This document shows positions 39,444 through 49,004 of a stretch of 64,000 nt of DNA, in pieces; position 1 is the first letter of the stretch, and each line of letters starts with the position of its first letter. Made by a program: the position numbers and the translations under genes. The stretch lies in the NCBI GenBank assembly GCA_026018925.1, contig JAKSZU010000007.1, positions 92,706,328 to 92,770,327 on the forward strand, read 5' to 3'. The notes beneath the pieces were generated by a model. The model had not been told where the DNA came from, ran no database searches, and worked only from the letters and a program-made list of their open reading frames with translations. The DNA is from Tupaia tana. Its lineage: Eukaryota > Chordata > Mammalia > Scandentia > Tupaiidae.

Positions 39444-39990
39444 AAAATTAACTACATATTTTTAAAATGTCTTAGTTCATTTTAATTCATTTAAACTTAA
39501 AGGCCACGTGTAGCTAGCGGATCCCGCACTGGACAGCACAATTCTGAACTGTTCACCGAGAACACACACACTGGTTTCGCGAAGAGGGAAAGAGCTCTCC
39601 TCTCCCCTTTGCTTGTCGGCCTAGGCTCTGCCCTGCCCGCCTGCCGAGCTCCTTTGAGAGCCCAGTGACAGGCGGCGGCTGCGAGGCCCTTGCACACTGC
39701 CGAGGGCTGTGCCCAGGAGAATTGCAGTATGCGAGCATCACTCCCTCTTGCCTGGGGCCTCTCTCCTCCTCGCCTGGCTTTCTGCCCACAGAGAGCACCT
39801 CCAGGTGGGCTTCCGAAGGGGCAGAGGGTACCCTGGGTTGTGAACCTGTGGCTAAGTCCGCCTCCCGAGAAGCCTCTCTAGGAGGCGTCTGCCTGACTGT
39901 GCACCCACTCGGCTGCCTCCCGGCTCTCCCCGCCCCTGTGCAGTGGGCAGCACGCGTGCTTTCTGCCCACGTGGAGCTCAGCGTCCAGGC
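39444..39990. other. Unassigned G+C-rich DNA
   Basis: ORFs of 147 codons (plus) and 191 codons (minus) overlap here without domains or clean splice sites. Confidence 0.45.
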
Positions 39991-39994
39991 CGGG

Positions 39995-40135
39995 AGTACG
40001 GAGTGGGCGGCTGCAGGGCCAGGACGCGGGAGCCTGGGTTTGAGCCTGGCCCAGCGCCCTGTGGGCTTGCCACTTGGTCTCCCTACACCTTTGTTTTCTC
40101 TTCTGTAAAAGCAGGATAATGGTGGCACTGCTGTG
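39995..40135 (+). mobile_element. MIR fragment
   Basis: GGAGCCTGGGTTTGAGCCTGGCCC, GGGCTTGCCACTTGGTCTCCC and TTTGTTTTCTCTTCTGTAAAAGCAGGATAATGG. Confidence 0.85.
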
Positions 40136-40273
40136 CTGCTCCCCCGGGCTGAGCAGGTTGGAAGGGGAATCGGAGAGGCCTGCAGAGATAGTCGGGGTCA
40201 GAGAACCTGCTTTCCTGGGGGAGTAGCTGGGCAGTGACGGCCACCTCCAAAGCCCACCAGCGGTGTCACTGGT

Positions 40274-40446
40274 ATTTTTTTTTTAAAGAATGATTTATTT
40301 TATTTTGTTTAGTGTTATTATCATTTTAAAATTTGTTACACAGAGAGAGGGAAAGTGAGAAGGCAAGCTGTCAGGTCCAGGACTTGAACTCCAGCCAACC
40401 ATGTGCAAGTCCAGTGCCTTCACCACCACACCACCTGCTGGCCCCT
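40274..40446 (-). mobile_element. SINE-B, minus strand
   Basis: AAAGAATGATTTATTTTATTTTG tail, ACAGAGAGAGGGAAAGTGAG, GGACTTGAACTCC and CACCTGCTGGCCCC. Confidence 0.92.
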
Positions 40447-40828
40447 GCTATCACGACATAGTTACAGTTAAAATATCAACCTTAGGGAGAGCAGGAAATA
40501 GATGCTGTTGTTTATCCATGCCAAATCTGATTCCCCATGAATTTCCAGACCACAGTGGAGTCAGGAGATCAGTCTGGGAATAAAACCTCAGGCATGGCCA
40601 GCCCTCGGGACTGGCGCGAGAGAAGGGGGCGAGGAAGACACCTAAGGAAATAGCCAGAGTTTGCTCAGCCGTTCTGCTGGTGTACGTCAGGCCTTAGGGG
40701 CACGGGGAGCCGAACGTTCACAGCCTCCTCTGCTCCAGGGTGCTTTCGACGTGGGGAGGAGGTCCATCGAATAGCCACCAAACATACTGGGTTGGAGAAG
40801 TCGCGACATATTTTTCTTTCTGTTTTTT
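40447..40828. other. Unassigned DNA
   Basis: No repeat or gene recognised. Confidence 0.5.
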
Positions 40829-40829
40829 G

Positions 40830-41083
40830 GTAGAAGCTTTTGCATTAGGACAAAAACTGCTCAACAGAGAGAGACATACAGAGATAGTGAGAGGAAAAGA
40901 GAGAAATCACCCCCCAGGAGGATGGCCATGCCACAATCCCCTCTCCTCTGTTCTCTTCCCAAGATCTTGGGCATGCATGCATATGTACCCGGAATGAATT
41001 TCAAGCCACCAGGTCTGAGACTCAAACTGTGGTCAGCCAAGTGGGAGTCTAGCGATGTAACCACTATGCCATCTGCCGGCCCC
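40830..41083 (-). mobile_element. SINE-A/C intermediate, full length
   Basis: GCTTTTGCATTAGGACAAAAACTGCTC end, ATGGCCATGCCACAATCCC and AGACTCAAACTGTGG. The TSD YGACRTATTTTT flanks it near 40803 and 41085. Confidence 0.9.
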
Positions 41084-41149
41084 GTGACGTATTTTTTCCA
41101 TGTAAAAATGCATCATGACTTTTCCTACAACCAGATGTAATTATGAGCT

Positions 41150-41560
41150 GTGGTAAGGGCTGAGCAGAGGCTGAGCAGAGGAAGTTCAGAGTGCTCTGAA
41201 GACGTATCACAGGGAATCTTGACTTAGCGGGAGGCGGGTCAGAGATGCACGCGGAGTTTCTAAGGAGTGAGGAGGTGGGGGAGGAAGGTCTGGGGGGGCA
41301 GAAACAGCACAAAGGCCCTGAGGTAGGAGGGGGATGGTGGCTGGACCCTCGTCAGCAGTAGGGGTGGGATACGCTGCGTAGCTGAGGAGGGGGCAGAGCC
41401 TTCAGTGTCTGAGGACCAGGTTTGGGAGCCCACCAATGCTGCAGGGGGAGAGCAGTGAAAATAGCTATTCGTTCTATGAGAACAGTACAAGGCGGAGTGG
41501 GTGTGGGGTGGCAGGCTGGGGGAGCACACTGGCAGCTGGTGTGAGAGGTCATGGTAGGAA
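41150..41560 (+). mobile_element. Ancient LINE 3' region fragment
   Basis: GGGGCAGAAACAGCACAAAGGCCCTGAGGTAGGAGGG, GCAGAGCCTTCAGTGTCTGAGGACCAGG and GAGAACAGTACAAGG follow an old LINE text (AACAGCAAGTGCAAAGGCCCTGAGGCAGG ... AGGGCCTTGTAGGCCATGG). Confidence 0.75.
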
Positions 41561-41604
41561 CACGGAGAAGGGGAGAGGTTCGAGAGCGGCTGGGGGGCAA
41601 AGGG

Positions 41605-41825
41605 TAAGGCTCAGTGGCGTGGAGGTTAAGTTGCTGGATCTCACATGGTCAACTGCGCAGTTCGAGTCCTGGACCCTGTGGCTTGAAAATCACGCTGAAT
41701 GCATGTGTTTGCGTGCCCCAAATCCTGAGAGAATGGAGAAGGGATTGCGCGTGGCCATCCCTCTGGGGGTGATTTCTCACTTCTCCTCTCTCTCTCTCTG
41801 GGAGCAAAACCAAAACCAAACCGAA
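41605..41825 (+). mobile_element. SINE-C, shortened end
   Basis: GTGGCGTGGAGGTTAAGTTGCTGGATC, AGTTCGAGTCCTGG, CTTGAAAATCACGC and TCCCTCTGGGGGTG. The terminal CCCTATAG block is missing. Confidence 0.88.
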
Positions 41826-41969
41826 AGAGCTGACTTGAGAGACCTGGGAAAGGCCTTCCACACCAGGCCATGCCCCTGGGCTTCGTGAAGTGGGTTGCAG
41901 CACCCCTGGTGGAGAGAAAGGGGAAAGACAGTCTGTCCAGGCGAGGTTGCCCGCTTGGGGAGCTGTCAG

Positions 41970-42125
41970 TGACGCGAAACTAAGATTTCTCAAGCACTGG
42001 CTGCGTGCCAGGCCATTCTAAGTCCTCTGCCCTCATCATTTTGTCTAACCCACGAGGTCAGCGCCATTATCACTCTCACACTACAGATGAGGAAACCGAG
42101 GCTCGGAGTGCTACTGCCGGGAGGG
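41970..42125 (-). mobile_element. MIR, long copy
   Basis: CACTGGCTGCGTGCCAGGCC, CACGAGGTCAGCGCCATTATCACTCTCACACTACAGATGAGGAAACCGAGGCTCGGAG is reverse MIR at high quality. Confidence 0.92.
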
Positions 42126-42309
42126 CCTGACTGCAGGCCGACCTTCTGAGCATGGGCACACTGCCCTTGTGGTTTGGGGTGACCAGAGCGTGGACGAGCT
42201 GGAGAGGGTAGGGGAGAGGTGAGGCGAGGCTAGGTGATGGACAGGACCAGACCCTCAGGGCTGCTCTTGTTAAATGTGGGGATCTGGGTCTTGTGGTCCA
42301 GAGCAGGTG

Positions 42310-42355
42310 GTACATTGTGTGTATGTATGTGTGTGTGTGTGTGGGGGGGGGGGGT
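42310..42355. repeat. (GT)n followed by a G run
   Basis: ATTGTGTGTATGTATG then GTGTGTGTGTGTGTG and about a dozen G residues. Confidence 0.9.
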
Positions 42356-42376
42356 GACGAGACCACGTGTGATTCT

Positions 42377-42547
42377 TTTTTCTTTTTTAAAGAATTGTTT
42401 TATTTAACTTTATTTATTTATTTTAATTTGACCAGAGAGGGACAGAGCAAGTGAGAGAGCGAGAGAGAAAGTGAGAAGGCAAGCAGCCAGGTCCAGGACT
42501 CGAACCACATGTGGGAGTCCAGCATCCTCAACCACTTGCTGGCCCCT
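42377..42547 (-). mobile_element. SINE-B, minus strand
   Basis: TTATTTAACTTTATTTATTTATTTTAATTTGACCAGAGAGGG, GGACTCGAACC and CACTTGCTGGCCCC. Possible TSD around TGTGWTTCTTTTTTC. Confidence 0.92.
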
Positions 42548-42559
42548 ATGTGTTATCTT

Positions 42560-42980
42560 TTTTCTTCTTTTTGAGAAGTCTCTTTGGGGCAGAGTAAAGA
42601 GGAGGAGAAAAAGCAGAGGCGGGGAGACTGAGGCAGGGGGTGGGAGCCCAGGGAAGAGGCCACTGCAGCAGAGTATGTAGGGCAGAAGTTGGAGGCAGCG
42701 CAGCAGAGGTCTGGGCAGAGGGGGCTCCCGGTGGCCAGTTCCAAGACAGCGTCAGCCAATGGGATGCGAAGGTGAGCAGTCAGACGTGTGGCAGGAGTCG
42801 AGGCTCTCACCCATCCGTCAGCAGGCCTGGATCTGCTCAGGCTACGTGTCGGGTCCTGAGAGACGCTGAGAACGCAGAGGAAAGGGGGGGACAGCCGGCC
42901 TGCAGAAGCCAAGGCGAGACACAGGAAAGCTGAGGGAGGACACGGAGGGGACAGTCCTGACCTTGCTGGGGACCTACTGA
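42560..42980 (+). mobile_element. Ancient LINE fragment (weak)
   Basis: GGGGAGACTGAGGCAGGGGG, CACTGCAGCAGAGTATGTAGGGCAG and CCAATGGGATGCGAAGG resemble the old LINE block AGGGAGACCAGTTAGGAGGCTATTGCAG. Confidence 0.4.
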
Positions 42981-43150
42981 GTGGGCGGGGCTGGACACAG
43001 CCAAGGGCCACATCTAAGGGGCACTGGGACAGATGCTCTGGGACTCGGAGAGGCAGACTGCGAGGCGCAGGACTCTGAAAACCAAATCTGAGCACAACTC
43101 GGAAAGCGTATGACAAATCATTGAATTGCACGCTTAAAATAAGTGCATTT

Positions 43151-43307
43151 GGGGCGAGCCGGTTGCATGGTGGTTAAGGTGTTGGGATCCCACATGGTCA
43201 ACGGTGGTTTGAATTCCAGACCTGGTGGCTTGCTTTCTCATTTTCCTTCTCTCTCTCTGGTGAGTGTGCATGCCCTCTAAAAAATTCAATAATAATAATA
43301 ATAATAA
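43151..43307 (+). mobile_element. SINE-B with part of the long-form end
   Basis: GGGGCGAGCCGGTTGCATGGTGG head, GGTGAGTGTGCATGCCCTC end and an (AAT)n tail. The left TSD AAAATAAGTGCATTT is at 43136-43150 with its partner at 43515-43529, so the next SINE lies within the same TSD pair. Confidence 0.93.
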
Positions 43308-43514
43308 GGGACCAGCAGGTGGTATGGTGGTTAAGAGCACCAGACTCCCGCATGGCCAACCACAGTTCAAGTCCCGGACCTGGCAGCTTGCTTTCTCACT
43401 TCTCTCTCTTTCTTTCTCTTTCTGGTCAAATTAAAATAAATAAATAAAACAAAGTTAAATAAAATAGTTATTTAAAATAATAAGTCAAAATAAACGAATA
43501 ATTCTTTTAAAAAT
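43308..43514 (+). mobile_element. SINE-B in the tail of the previous copy
   Basis: GGGACCAGCAGGTGGTATGGTGG, AGTTCAAGTCCCGG and AAATAAATAAATAAAACAAAG. It sits in the (AAT)n tail of its neighbour and inside the neighbour's TSDs. Confidence 0.92.
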
Positions 43515-43589
43515 AAAATAAGTGCATTTCATGATTGATACATTACAATTGACAAAGTTGTCTTTGTTGAAAAAGACAACTAACCAGGC

Positions 43590-43740
43590 TGTGGGGCTGG
43601 ACTCCCACATGGTTCACCATGGTTCGAGTCTCAGACCTGGGGACTTGCTTGCTCACTTTCCCTCTCTCTGCCTTTCTCTTGTCAAATTAAATAATAATAA
43701 TAAATCAAATAAAGAATTCTTTTATTAAAAAAAAAAGAAA
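43590..43740 (+). mobile_element. SINE-B with exact GCTGG-to-GCTGG deletion
   Basis: GTGGGGCTGGACTCCC joins the head directly to the anticodon-arm region, removing the A box. The TSD AAAAGACAACT is at about 43569 and 43746. Confidence 0.92.
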
Positions 43741-43963
43741 AAAGAAAAGACAACTGGAAAAAGAAAGCCAAACAAGCCTCAGATTTGCTACGAAATCACA
43801 AACATGGAAGAGGAGAAGACTCCAGACAGCGGGCAGAGTGCGCGGGAAGCCGGGCGGACCAGCCTGGTAAAGCAGTGGCCCACCGTGGGCACCCGGAGGG
43901 GCGCGGTCAGGGCCCCTAGGCCGGCTGGACTAGACACTGCGCCCGGTGCTGCAGAGGCCGGCA
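43741..43963. other. Unassigned DNA
   Basis: Nothing recognised between the SINE and the next MIR. Confidence 0.5.
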
Positions 43964-43964
43964 A

Positions 43965-44085
43965 ACGTGTCAGTGCTCCGACGATCTCGGAAGGACGGAC
44001 ACCGTCTTCGTTTTATAAGTGGGGAAACGGAGGCTGGGAGAAGCCAGCGGGTCACCCAGCCCCAGTGCCGTGAAGCAGGTGGAGT
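43965..44085 (-). mobile_element. MIR fragment
   Basis: GTTTTATAAGTGGGGAAACGGAGGCTGGGAGAAGCCAGCGGGTCACCCAGCC is a reverse MIR. Confidence 0.8.
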
Positions 44086-44254
44086 CGCAGGGCTAGTCCT
44101 GGTCTGCGGTCTCTAAACCTCCGCCCCCTGCCGCTGGCAGCAGGCGGCCTGACCACGCAGGGCCGGGACACTGGCGCTTCGACGGCGCCATCTGCTGGCC
44201 ACCGCGTGCAGCTCGGCCGCTTCGGTTTTTTCCCTGTTCTCTTCGGCCCCCTCT

Positions 44255-44400
44255 GCAGCAATGTTTCCTCCAAACGACTGGCAGGACTTACTGCCCCGCC
44301 TCCTCTCAGCAATGAGGAAACCAAGCTCTGAGAGAAGGGGCTTCCTGAAGAGGACCCAGAGCAGTAGAGGAGGACCCAGCATTCGCATCCCCTGGGCGAG
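44255..44400 (-). mobile_element. MIR fragment
   Basis: CTCAGCAATGAGGAAACCAAGCTCTGAGAGAAGGGGCTTCC then GTAGAGGAGGACCCAGCATTCG. Confidence 0.75.
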
Positions 44401-44808
44401 GTGTTCCCCACATCCCACCGGCCCCCAGCATGGACAAGACGCCAGGGCGCTGGCTGGAAGAGGGCTCTGGGGCGGTGAGGCCATCCCCTCCCTTGCTGGC
44501 TGGCAGGTCCAGGTGCTGACCCAACCTGTCCAGGTGTGTCAGGGCTGCGGTTTTGCCCCGCAGAGGTCACTTCTGGTCTGCACGGGGTTAGCCTGGGGCT
44601 CCCCAGGGTGAGCAGGAGCCCCCCCCCCCCCCCCCATGCCGCTTCTCAGCTGGGGAATCTAACCCGGTGACATTTCCAGGGGAGAGGCCCTTCCCTTCCC
44701 CAGCCCTTCTGGGTCTCGCCCGGGAAGGACAGGAGACAACGAAAGGAGGCCCAGGGAGAAGCAGGGACAGGGGTGGGGAGCAGGGAGGCGCCAGAGTGAG
44801 GCCAGAGC
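44401..44808. other. Unassigned DNA with a 17-base C run
   Basis: An uninterrupted C run at 44619-44635 is the only distinctive element. Confidence 0.5.
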
Positions 44809-44809
44809 C

Positions 44810-44935
44810 CGAGGATGTCTCCCCGAGAGTGGGAATGACTGCCTCCCACCCGCGTTTGCAGCTGAGGAGCAGAGCCAGAGAGCTCGAGTTCGTGGCCAAG
44901 GTCACACAGTGACAATGTGACACTGGAACCAGTCC
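44810..44935 (-). mobile_element. MIR fragment
   Basis: TTTGCAGCTGAGGAGCAGAGCCAGAGAGCTCGAGTTCGTGGCCAAGGTCACACAGTG is reverse MIR. Confidence 0.82.
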
Positions 44936-45069
44936 CCAGGAAGTGGACTCCTACGGAAAGGGGAAAGCAAGCAGAGAGAAATGAAGGGCTCTCGGGGTGA
45001 CAGCAGGCAAGGGCGGGGAGTGGAGGGCTCTGGCAGAGGGGCGCCATCCTGTCTGCCAGGTCTGGTGCA

Positions 45070-45071
<2 letters not shown>

Positions 45072-45106
<35 letters not shown>
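45072..45106. repeat. (GT)n microsatellite
   Basis: About 17 uninterrupted GT units. Not inside a recognisable SINE, unlike several other CA/GT tracts here. Confidence 0.97.
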
Positions 45107-45109
<3 letters not shown>

Positions 45110-45229
45110 GAGGGAGAGCGTCTGAGAGGCCGAGTCTGCTGTCCCTTCTTGGTGACAGCCTTGTATCAATTGTCTGACTGGCTGAGTGTGCTGGTGTTGG
45201 TGAGAGGCCTGAAGGGCTTCTTGTTCCCC

Positions 45230-45430
45230 AGGAGAATCCGGTCAATTTCCAGCCATTCTTCTCAACCCAGCTTAAAAGTCACCTCCCTTGGAAAGCCCTC
45301 CAGGATTACTACAATAGGGTCAAATTCCCATGTCACACCTTTGCAATTCCTCCGCTGCCAAGTCCCCATCGTAGTGCATGTGGTTACACATTCGTGTTTG
45401 CTTGGTGGGAGCCCTGTGTTCCGACCGGAA
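45230..45430 (+). mobile_element. L2 fragment
   Basis: CAACCCAGCTTAAAAGTCACCTCCCTTGGAAAGCCCTCC matches the L2 text CTCAGCTCAAATGTCACCTCCTCAGAGAGGCCTTCC. The following CACATTCGTGTTTGC may continue it. Confidence 0.7.
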
Positions 45431-46640
45431 GGGAGCTGGTGGCAGGTAGGTAACAGAAAGCCAGAGAAAGTCAGGCACACAAGGGCGGATGGCAGAGGGA
45501 CCTGCTGGCCTGAGCTCCGGGCTGTGGGCAGTACTGAGGGCTGGGGAGGACGGCTCACCCTCACTGAGTTTTCTCCGTGTCTGCTGAGAGGCCACCTTTC
45601 CACCTCACTCGCCAGATGGCACGGAACGAGAGGACGGCGTGAACCTGTGTCTCCAGAGCTTCGCACGAGGCACCTACACACGCTTGTGAGTGGAAACCCA
45701 CAGCCAGCGCGGGTCTGGGCACAGGGATGGGGGGCCAAGTGTGTGAGTGCGGGCTGAGGGCAAGGCACCCGCAGGGCTGCCGTGGGGCAGCAGCGGGGAG
45801 CCAGCAGTCCCGGCTGCCCTGTCCCACGTGGGGTTGTCCAGGCTGTGACGGCCCCTCTGTGGTCGGGGCAGGGCAGCAGAGCCCTGGGACTCTTTCCTGC
45901 CCATCTCCCTGCTCGGCCTCTCACTGAGCCAGATCCTTGCAGCTGTGACCCGCGGGGAGGGGAGGCGCCCGTGGCAAGCCTGGGATGACCTCGGAGAGGC
46001 TGGCCGAGGCCACTGTCCCATTCGCGGCTGCTCTGGCCACCAGGAGTCAGGATAGGCTGGTGCTCTGGCCCCTGTCCTGTCGTGGGCACTGAGGCCGGCC
46101 CAGGACAGAATGGGAGGAGCCCAGGCCTGGAGAAGGCAGGCAGCATGTCCCCTACAGCCCCTGCCCCGGGACTGGGCCTCTCTGCTCCCTCCCTCCCGGG
46201 GCTCCCGCCTGCCCTGGGGCAGTTGAACAGACTATCTGACCGGGTGCCTGGCCGGGTGCCCCCGGACACTCTCCCCAGGCTGGCACTCTCAGCACTCCTG
46301 GTGCAGTGGAACACAGAGAAGCTGACCCGCACACCCACACCCTGGGCCTGACACAGAGGCAAGGCTGGCTTAGAGAACGAAACGGGGCAGAGAGGGGCAG
46401 ATTCCCCATTTTCCAGGCACAGGCTGGTGAGCGTCGGTGTCCTCCCTGGAGTAGGACCGATGTCACGTTGCCGTGAGGGACACGTGAAGTTTCTGGAACA
46501 CAGGTGATCGGTAAATGACAGATGCTGCTGCTACTGACCAGCGGTGCTGGCGGGCTGCAAACGGGAACGTCGTACTCCCGGGTCCTGCCCCACCATCAAA
46601 ACACCTGGCTTTCCCTGAGCACTTGCAGCCGCCACCGTTC
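45431..46640. other. Unassigned G+C-rich DNA
   Basis: The longest stretch without a recognised repeat. A 366-codon minus-strand ORF (45262-46362) and several plus-strand ORFs are open here, but the peptide is proline/glycine/arginine-rich without domains and runs into the L2 relic at its end. I treat it as chance in G+C-rich DNA. Confidence 0.5.
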
Positions 46641-46641
46641 G

Positions 46642-46870
46642 CTTTTGGGCTTTTTGCCATACGGTGCGTGCACTTGTCGGAGAGATCGGGTGGGGTACAG
46701 GGAGGCAGAGGAAGCACACCCCCGCCCCGGGAGACGGCCAGGCCACTGCAATCTCTTCTCTGCCGTTTTCCTTGCTGGATTTGGGCACGCACGCATGCCC
46801 ACGCCCCCAACATCTGTCTCAAGCCAGGGTCTGGGATTCGAGCTGCAGTCGGCCACCAGGCCACAGCTGA
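46642..46870 (-). mobile_element. SINE-C, G+C-rich and diverged
   Basis: TTTTTGCCATACGGTGCGTGCACTTG, GGCCAGGCCACTGCAATCTC, GGGATTCGAGCTGCAGTCGG. Confidence 0.8.
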
Positions 46871-46984
46871 CCCAGACAGCCGCCTGTCTTAGCACCTCCC
46901 CACACTGGCTCTTTAACGCTCACCACAAGCCTACAGCATGCTGGGTCCGGTGGGCGGGGTGGAGCTAGGCCTGAGCCAGACAGC

Positions 46985-47158
46985 CCAGCTCTGGCGTCCC
47001 CGTGCCATCGCAGTCCCTGTCTTCACTCCTCCACTCTGCATGCCTACACACACGCCCAGATGTTTCTCAAGCTGCCCAGGCTGGGATCTGAACTGAACAT
47101 AGGTCATGTGGGATCTGCATTCCTCAGCCACCAGGCCATGGGGCCATGGGGCTGGCCT
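46985..47158 (-). mobile_element. SINE-C fragment, head half
   Basis: CCTACACACACGCCCAGATGTTTCTCAAGCTGCCCAGGCTGGGATCTGAAC and GTGGGATCTGCATTCCTCAGCCACCAGGCC. Confidence 0.75.
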
Positions 47159-47414
47159 TAAATAGCGTGTGTTAAATTAAAGAAATTTAATTATTTATAC
47201 AGAAATTTCCTCCCTCAAATTTAAAGGCAAACCTTGCAGTTTTATTTTAAACCCCTAGGAGCACCCAGAACCAGGGAACATAAGGAGAATCCCCAGTTCC
47301 GTGAGGGGTACACGACCTGTACACCTGCCCCATCCGGTCCCGGTCCCTGGAGCCTGGGGGAGTAACTGCCTCGGGTCTCCTCTGAGCCTCGCCCCTCCCC
47401 AGTCCCCTTTGTCC

Positions 47415-47602
47415 TGTGTTGTGGACTGAATTGTGCCCTCCCAAATCCACAGGAGCCCTAACCCCCAAAGTCACTGCAACAAGGGTTGGGTGAGGGTGCG
47501 AGGGTGGGGCCTCACAGTGGGATTAGTGACTTTATAAGAAGAAGAAAAGCCATTCTCTTTTTTTTGGAGAGGTTTTTGTTATAGGGCGCGTGCGTTCTCC
47601 AG

Positions 47603-47634
<32 letters not shown>

Positions 47635-47960
47635 AGAGAGAGACAGAGAGACAGAAAGCGAGAAATCACCCCCCAGGGGGGATGGCCACGCCGCAATCCC
47701 TTCTCCTCCATTCTCCTCTCAGGATCTTGGGCACGCACGCACATGCACCTGGTGTGAGTTTAAGCCACTGGGTCCAGGACTGGAACTGCGGTCGACTACA
47801 TGTGAGTCCAGCGACGTAGCCATTCTTTCTCCACCATGTGAAGACACAGTCTGTAAGCCAGGAAGGGAGCCCTCACCAGGAATGAAATCTGCCAGCACCT
47901 GGACCTTAGACTTCCCAGCCTCCAGAACGTGAGAGATAAAGCCTGCTGTTTTAAAATTTT
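47415..47960 (+). mobile_element. MaLR (MST/MLT-like) LTR, split by a SINE
   Basis: GTGGACTGAATTGTGCCCTCCC, CAGGAGCCCTAACCCCC, GGGTGGGGCCTCACAGTGGGATTAGTGACTTTATAAGAAG, then after the SINE CCATGTGAAGACACAG, GGGAGCCCTCACCAGGAATGAAATCTGCCAGCACC and CTTAGACTTCCCAGCCTCCAGAACGTGAG. The order is that of solo MaLR LTRs. Confidence 0.92.
47553..47822 (-). mobile_element. SINE-A1, 5'-truncated, inside the MaLR LTR
   Basis: It ends at GCGACGTAGCCATT, lacking about the first 24 bases of the head. AGCCATTCT occurs on both sides (47548-47556 and 47818-47826), overlapping the element's own AGCCATT. About 32 A residues lie on the tail side within the CT/GA region, an unusual internal A run (47605-47635). 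Confidence 0.93.
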
Positions 47961-48217
47961 TATTTATTTACTTTTTAGGTTTTTACCATAGGGCAAAAAG
48001 AGAGACATAGAGACACAGAGAAAGGGAAAGTGAGAAACCACCCCCCAGGGGGACGACCATACCTCAGTCCCTTCTCCTCCATTCTCCTCTTGGGATTTTG
48101 GGCACACACACATGCACCTGGCATATTTTTCAAGCCACCAGGTCCAGGACTCAAACCACAATCGACCATGTCCAGTACCTTGACTACCCTAGACTACCAT
48201 ACCACCTGCTGGCCCCA
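47950..48217 (-). mobile_element. SINE-C, full length
   Basis: TTTTTACCATAGGGCAAAAAGAGAGACATAG, CATACCTCAGTCCCTTCTCC, GGACTCAAACCACAATCG and CACCTGCTGGCCCC. A small duplication (GACTACCCTAGACTACC) lies near the head. Confidence 0.9.
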
Positions 48218-48230
48218 AATGCCTGCTCCT

Positions 48231-48496
48231 TTTTTTTTTTTTTTTTTTTTGAGAGTTTTTTTTGCCATAGGGCGCGGGGCTCGCCAGGCAGACAGAGACA
48301 GAGAGACAGAAAGCCAGAAATCAGCCCCCAGGGGGATGGCCACGCCGCAATCCCTTCTCCTCCATTCTCCTCTCGGGATCTTGGGCACACACGCACATGC
48401 GCCTGGCGTGAATTTAAGCCACCAGGTCCGAGACTCGAACCACGGTCGACTACGTGGGAGTCCAGCGACATAGCCATTACACTAACTGCTGGTCCC
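48231..48496 (-). mobile_element. SINE-A1, full length
   Basis: GAATTTAAGCCACCAGGTCCGAGACTCGAACCACGG marks A1. The end carries GCCATAGGGCGCGGGGCTCGCC. Confidence 0.94.
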
Positions 48497-48538
48497 GGGC
48501 ACCCAGTCCTTTGTATTCTGTTACAGTAGCAGTAGCTG

Positions 48539-48793
48539 GTGCCAGCCAGTGGTGTCGGGGCTAAGGCAGCCGGACCCACATGGCCAACTGTGTGGTTGGA
48601 GTTCCGGACATGGAGGCTTGAAAAACACACCGCGTGCGTGTGCGCACCTGCCCCAAATCCTGAGTAATGTGAGAATGGAGGAGAAGGCACTGTGGTATGA
48701 CTGTCCCCCGTGGGGCATGCTTTCTCACTTTTCCTCTCTTTCTCTCTCCCTTGAGCACATACACCCTGTGACAAACTTTAATAGAAAAAAATG
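48539..48793 (+). mobile_element. SINE-C, full length
   Basis: GTGCCAGCCAGTGGTGTCGGGGCTAAGGCAGCCGGAC, CTTGAAAAACACACC, CCCAAATCCTGAG and ACATACACCCTGTGACAAAC. Confidence 0.9.
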
Positions 48794-49004
48794 AACAAAA
48801 GTAGTTCTAGTTGACCAAGAAATATGAAGTTATGCCCCTCGTTCAAACGGTACTCACACCTTCAAGCCAGCAGCGGCAGGTGTTCCACAGGGCCCTTCCT
48901 CGTGGGACCGTGGGACAGTGCATCGGACACGTGCCCTCGACGCTGGAAGCCTGGCAGTCCTCCTTGCCCACCCACCCCCACAGCGTTCTGTCCGTTGGCG
49001 TGGG

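Noticed and set aside
45262..46362. 366-codon minus-strand ORF
   Set aside because: It lies in stop-poor G+C-rich DNA, overlaps an L2 relic at its end, is low-complexity and has no recognisable domain.
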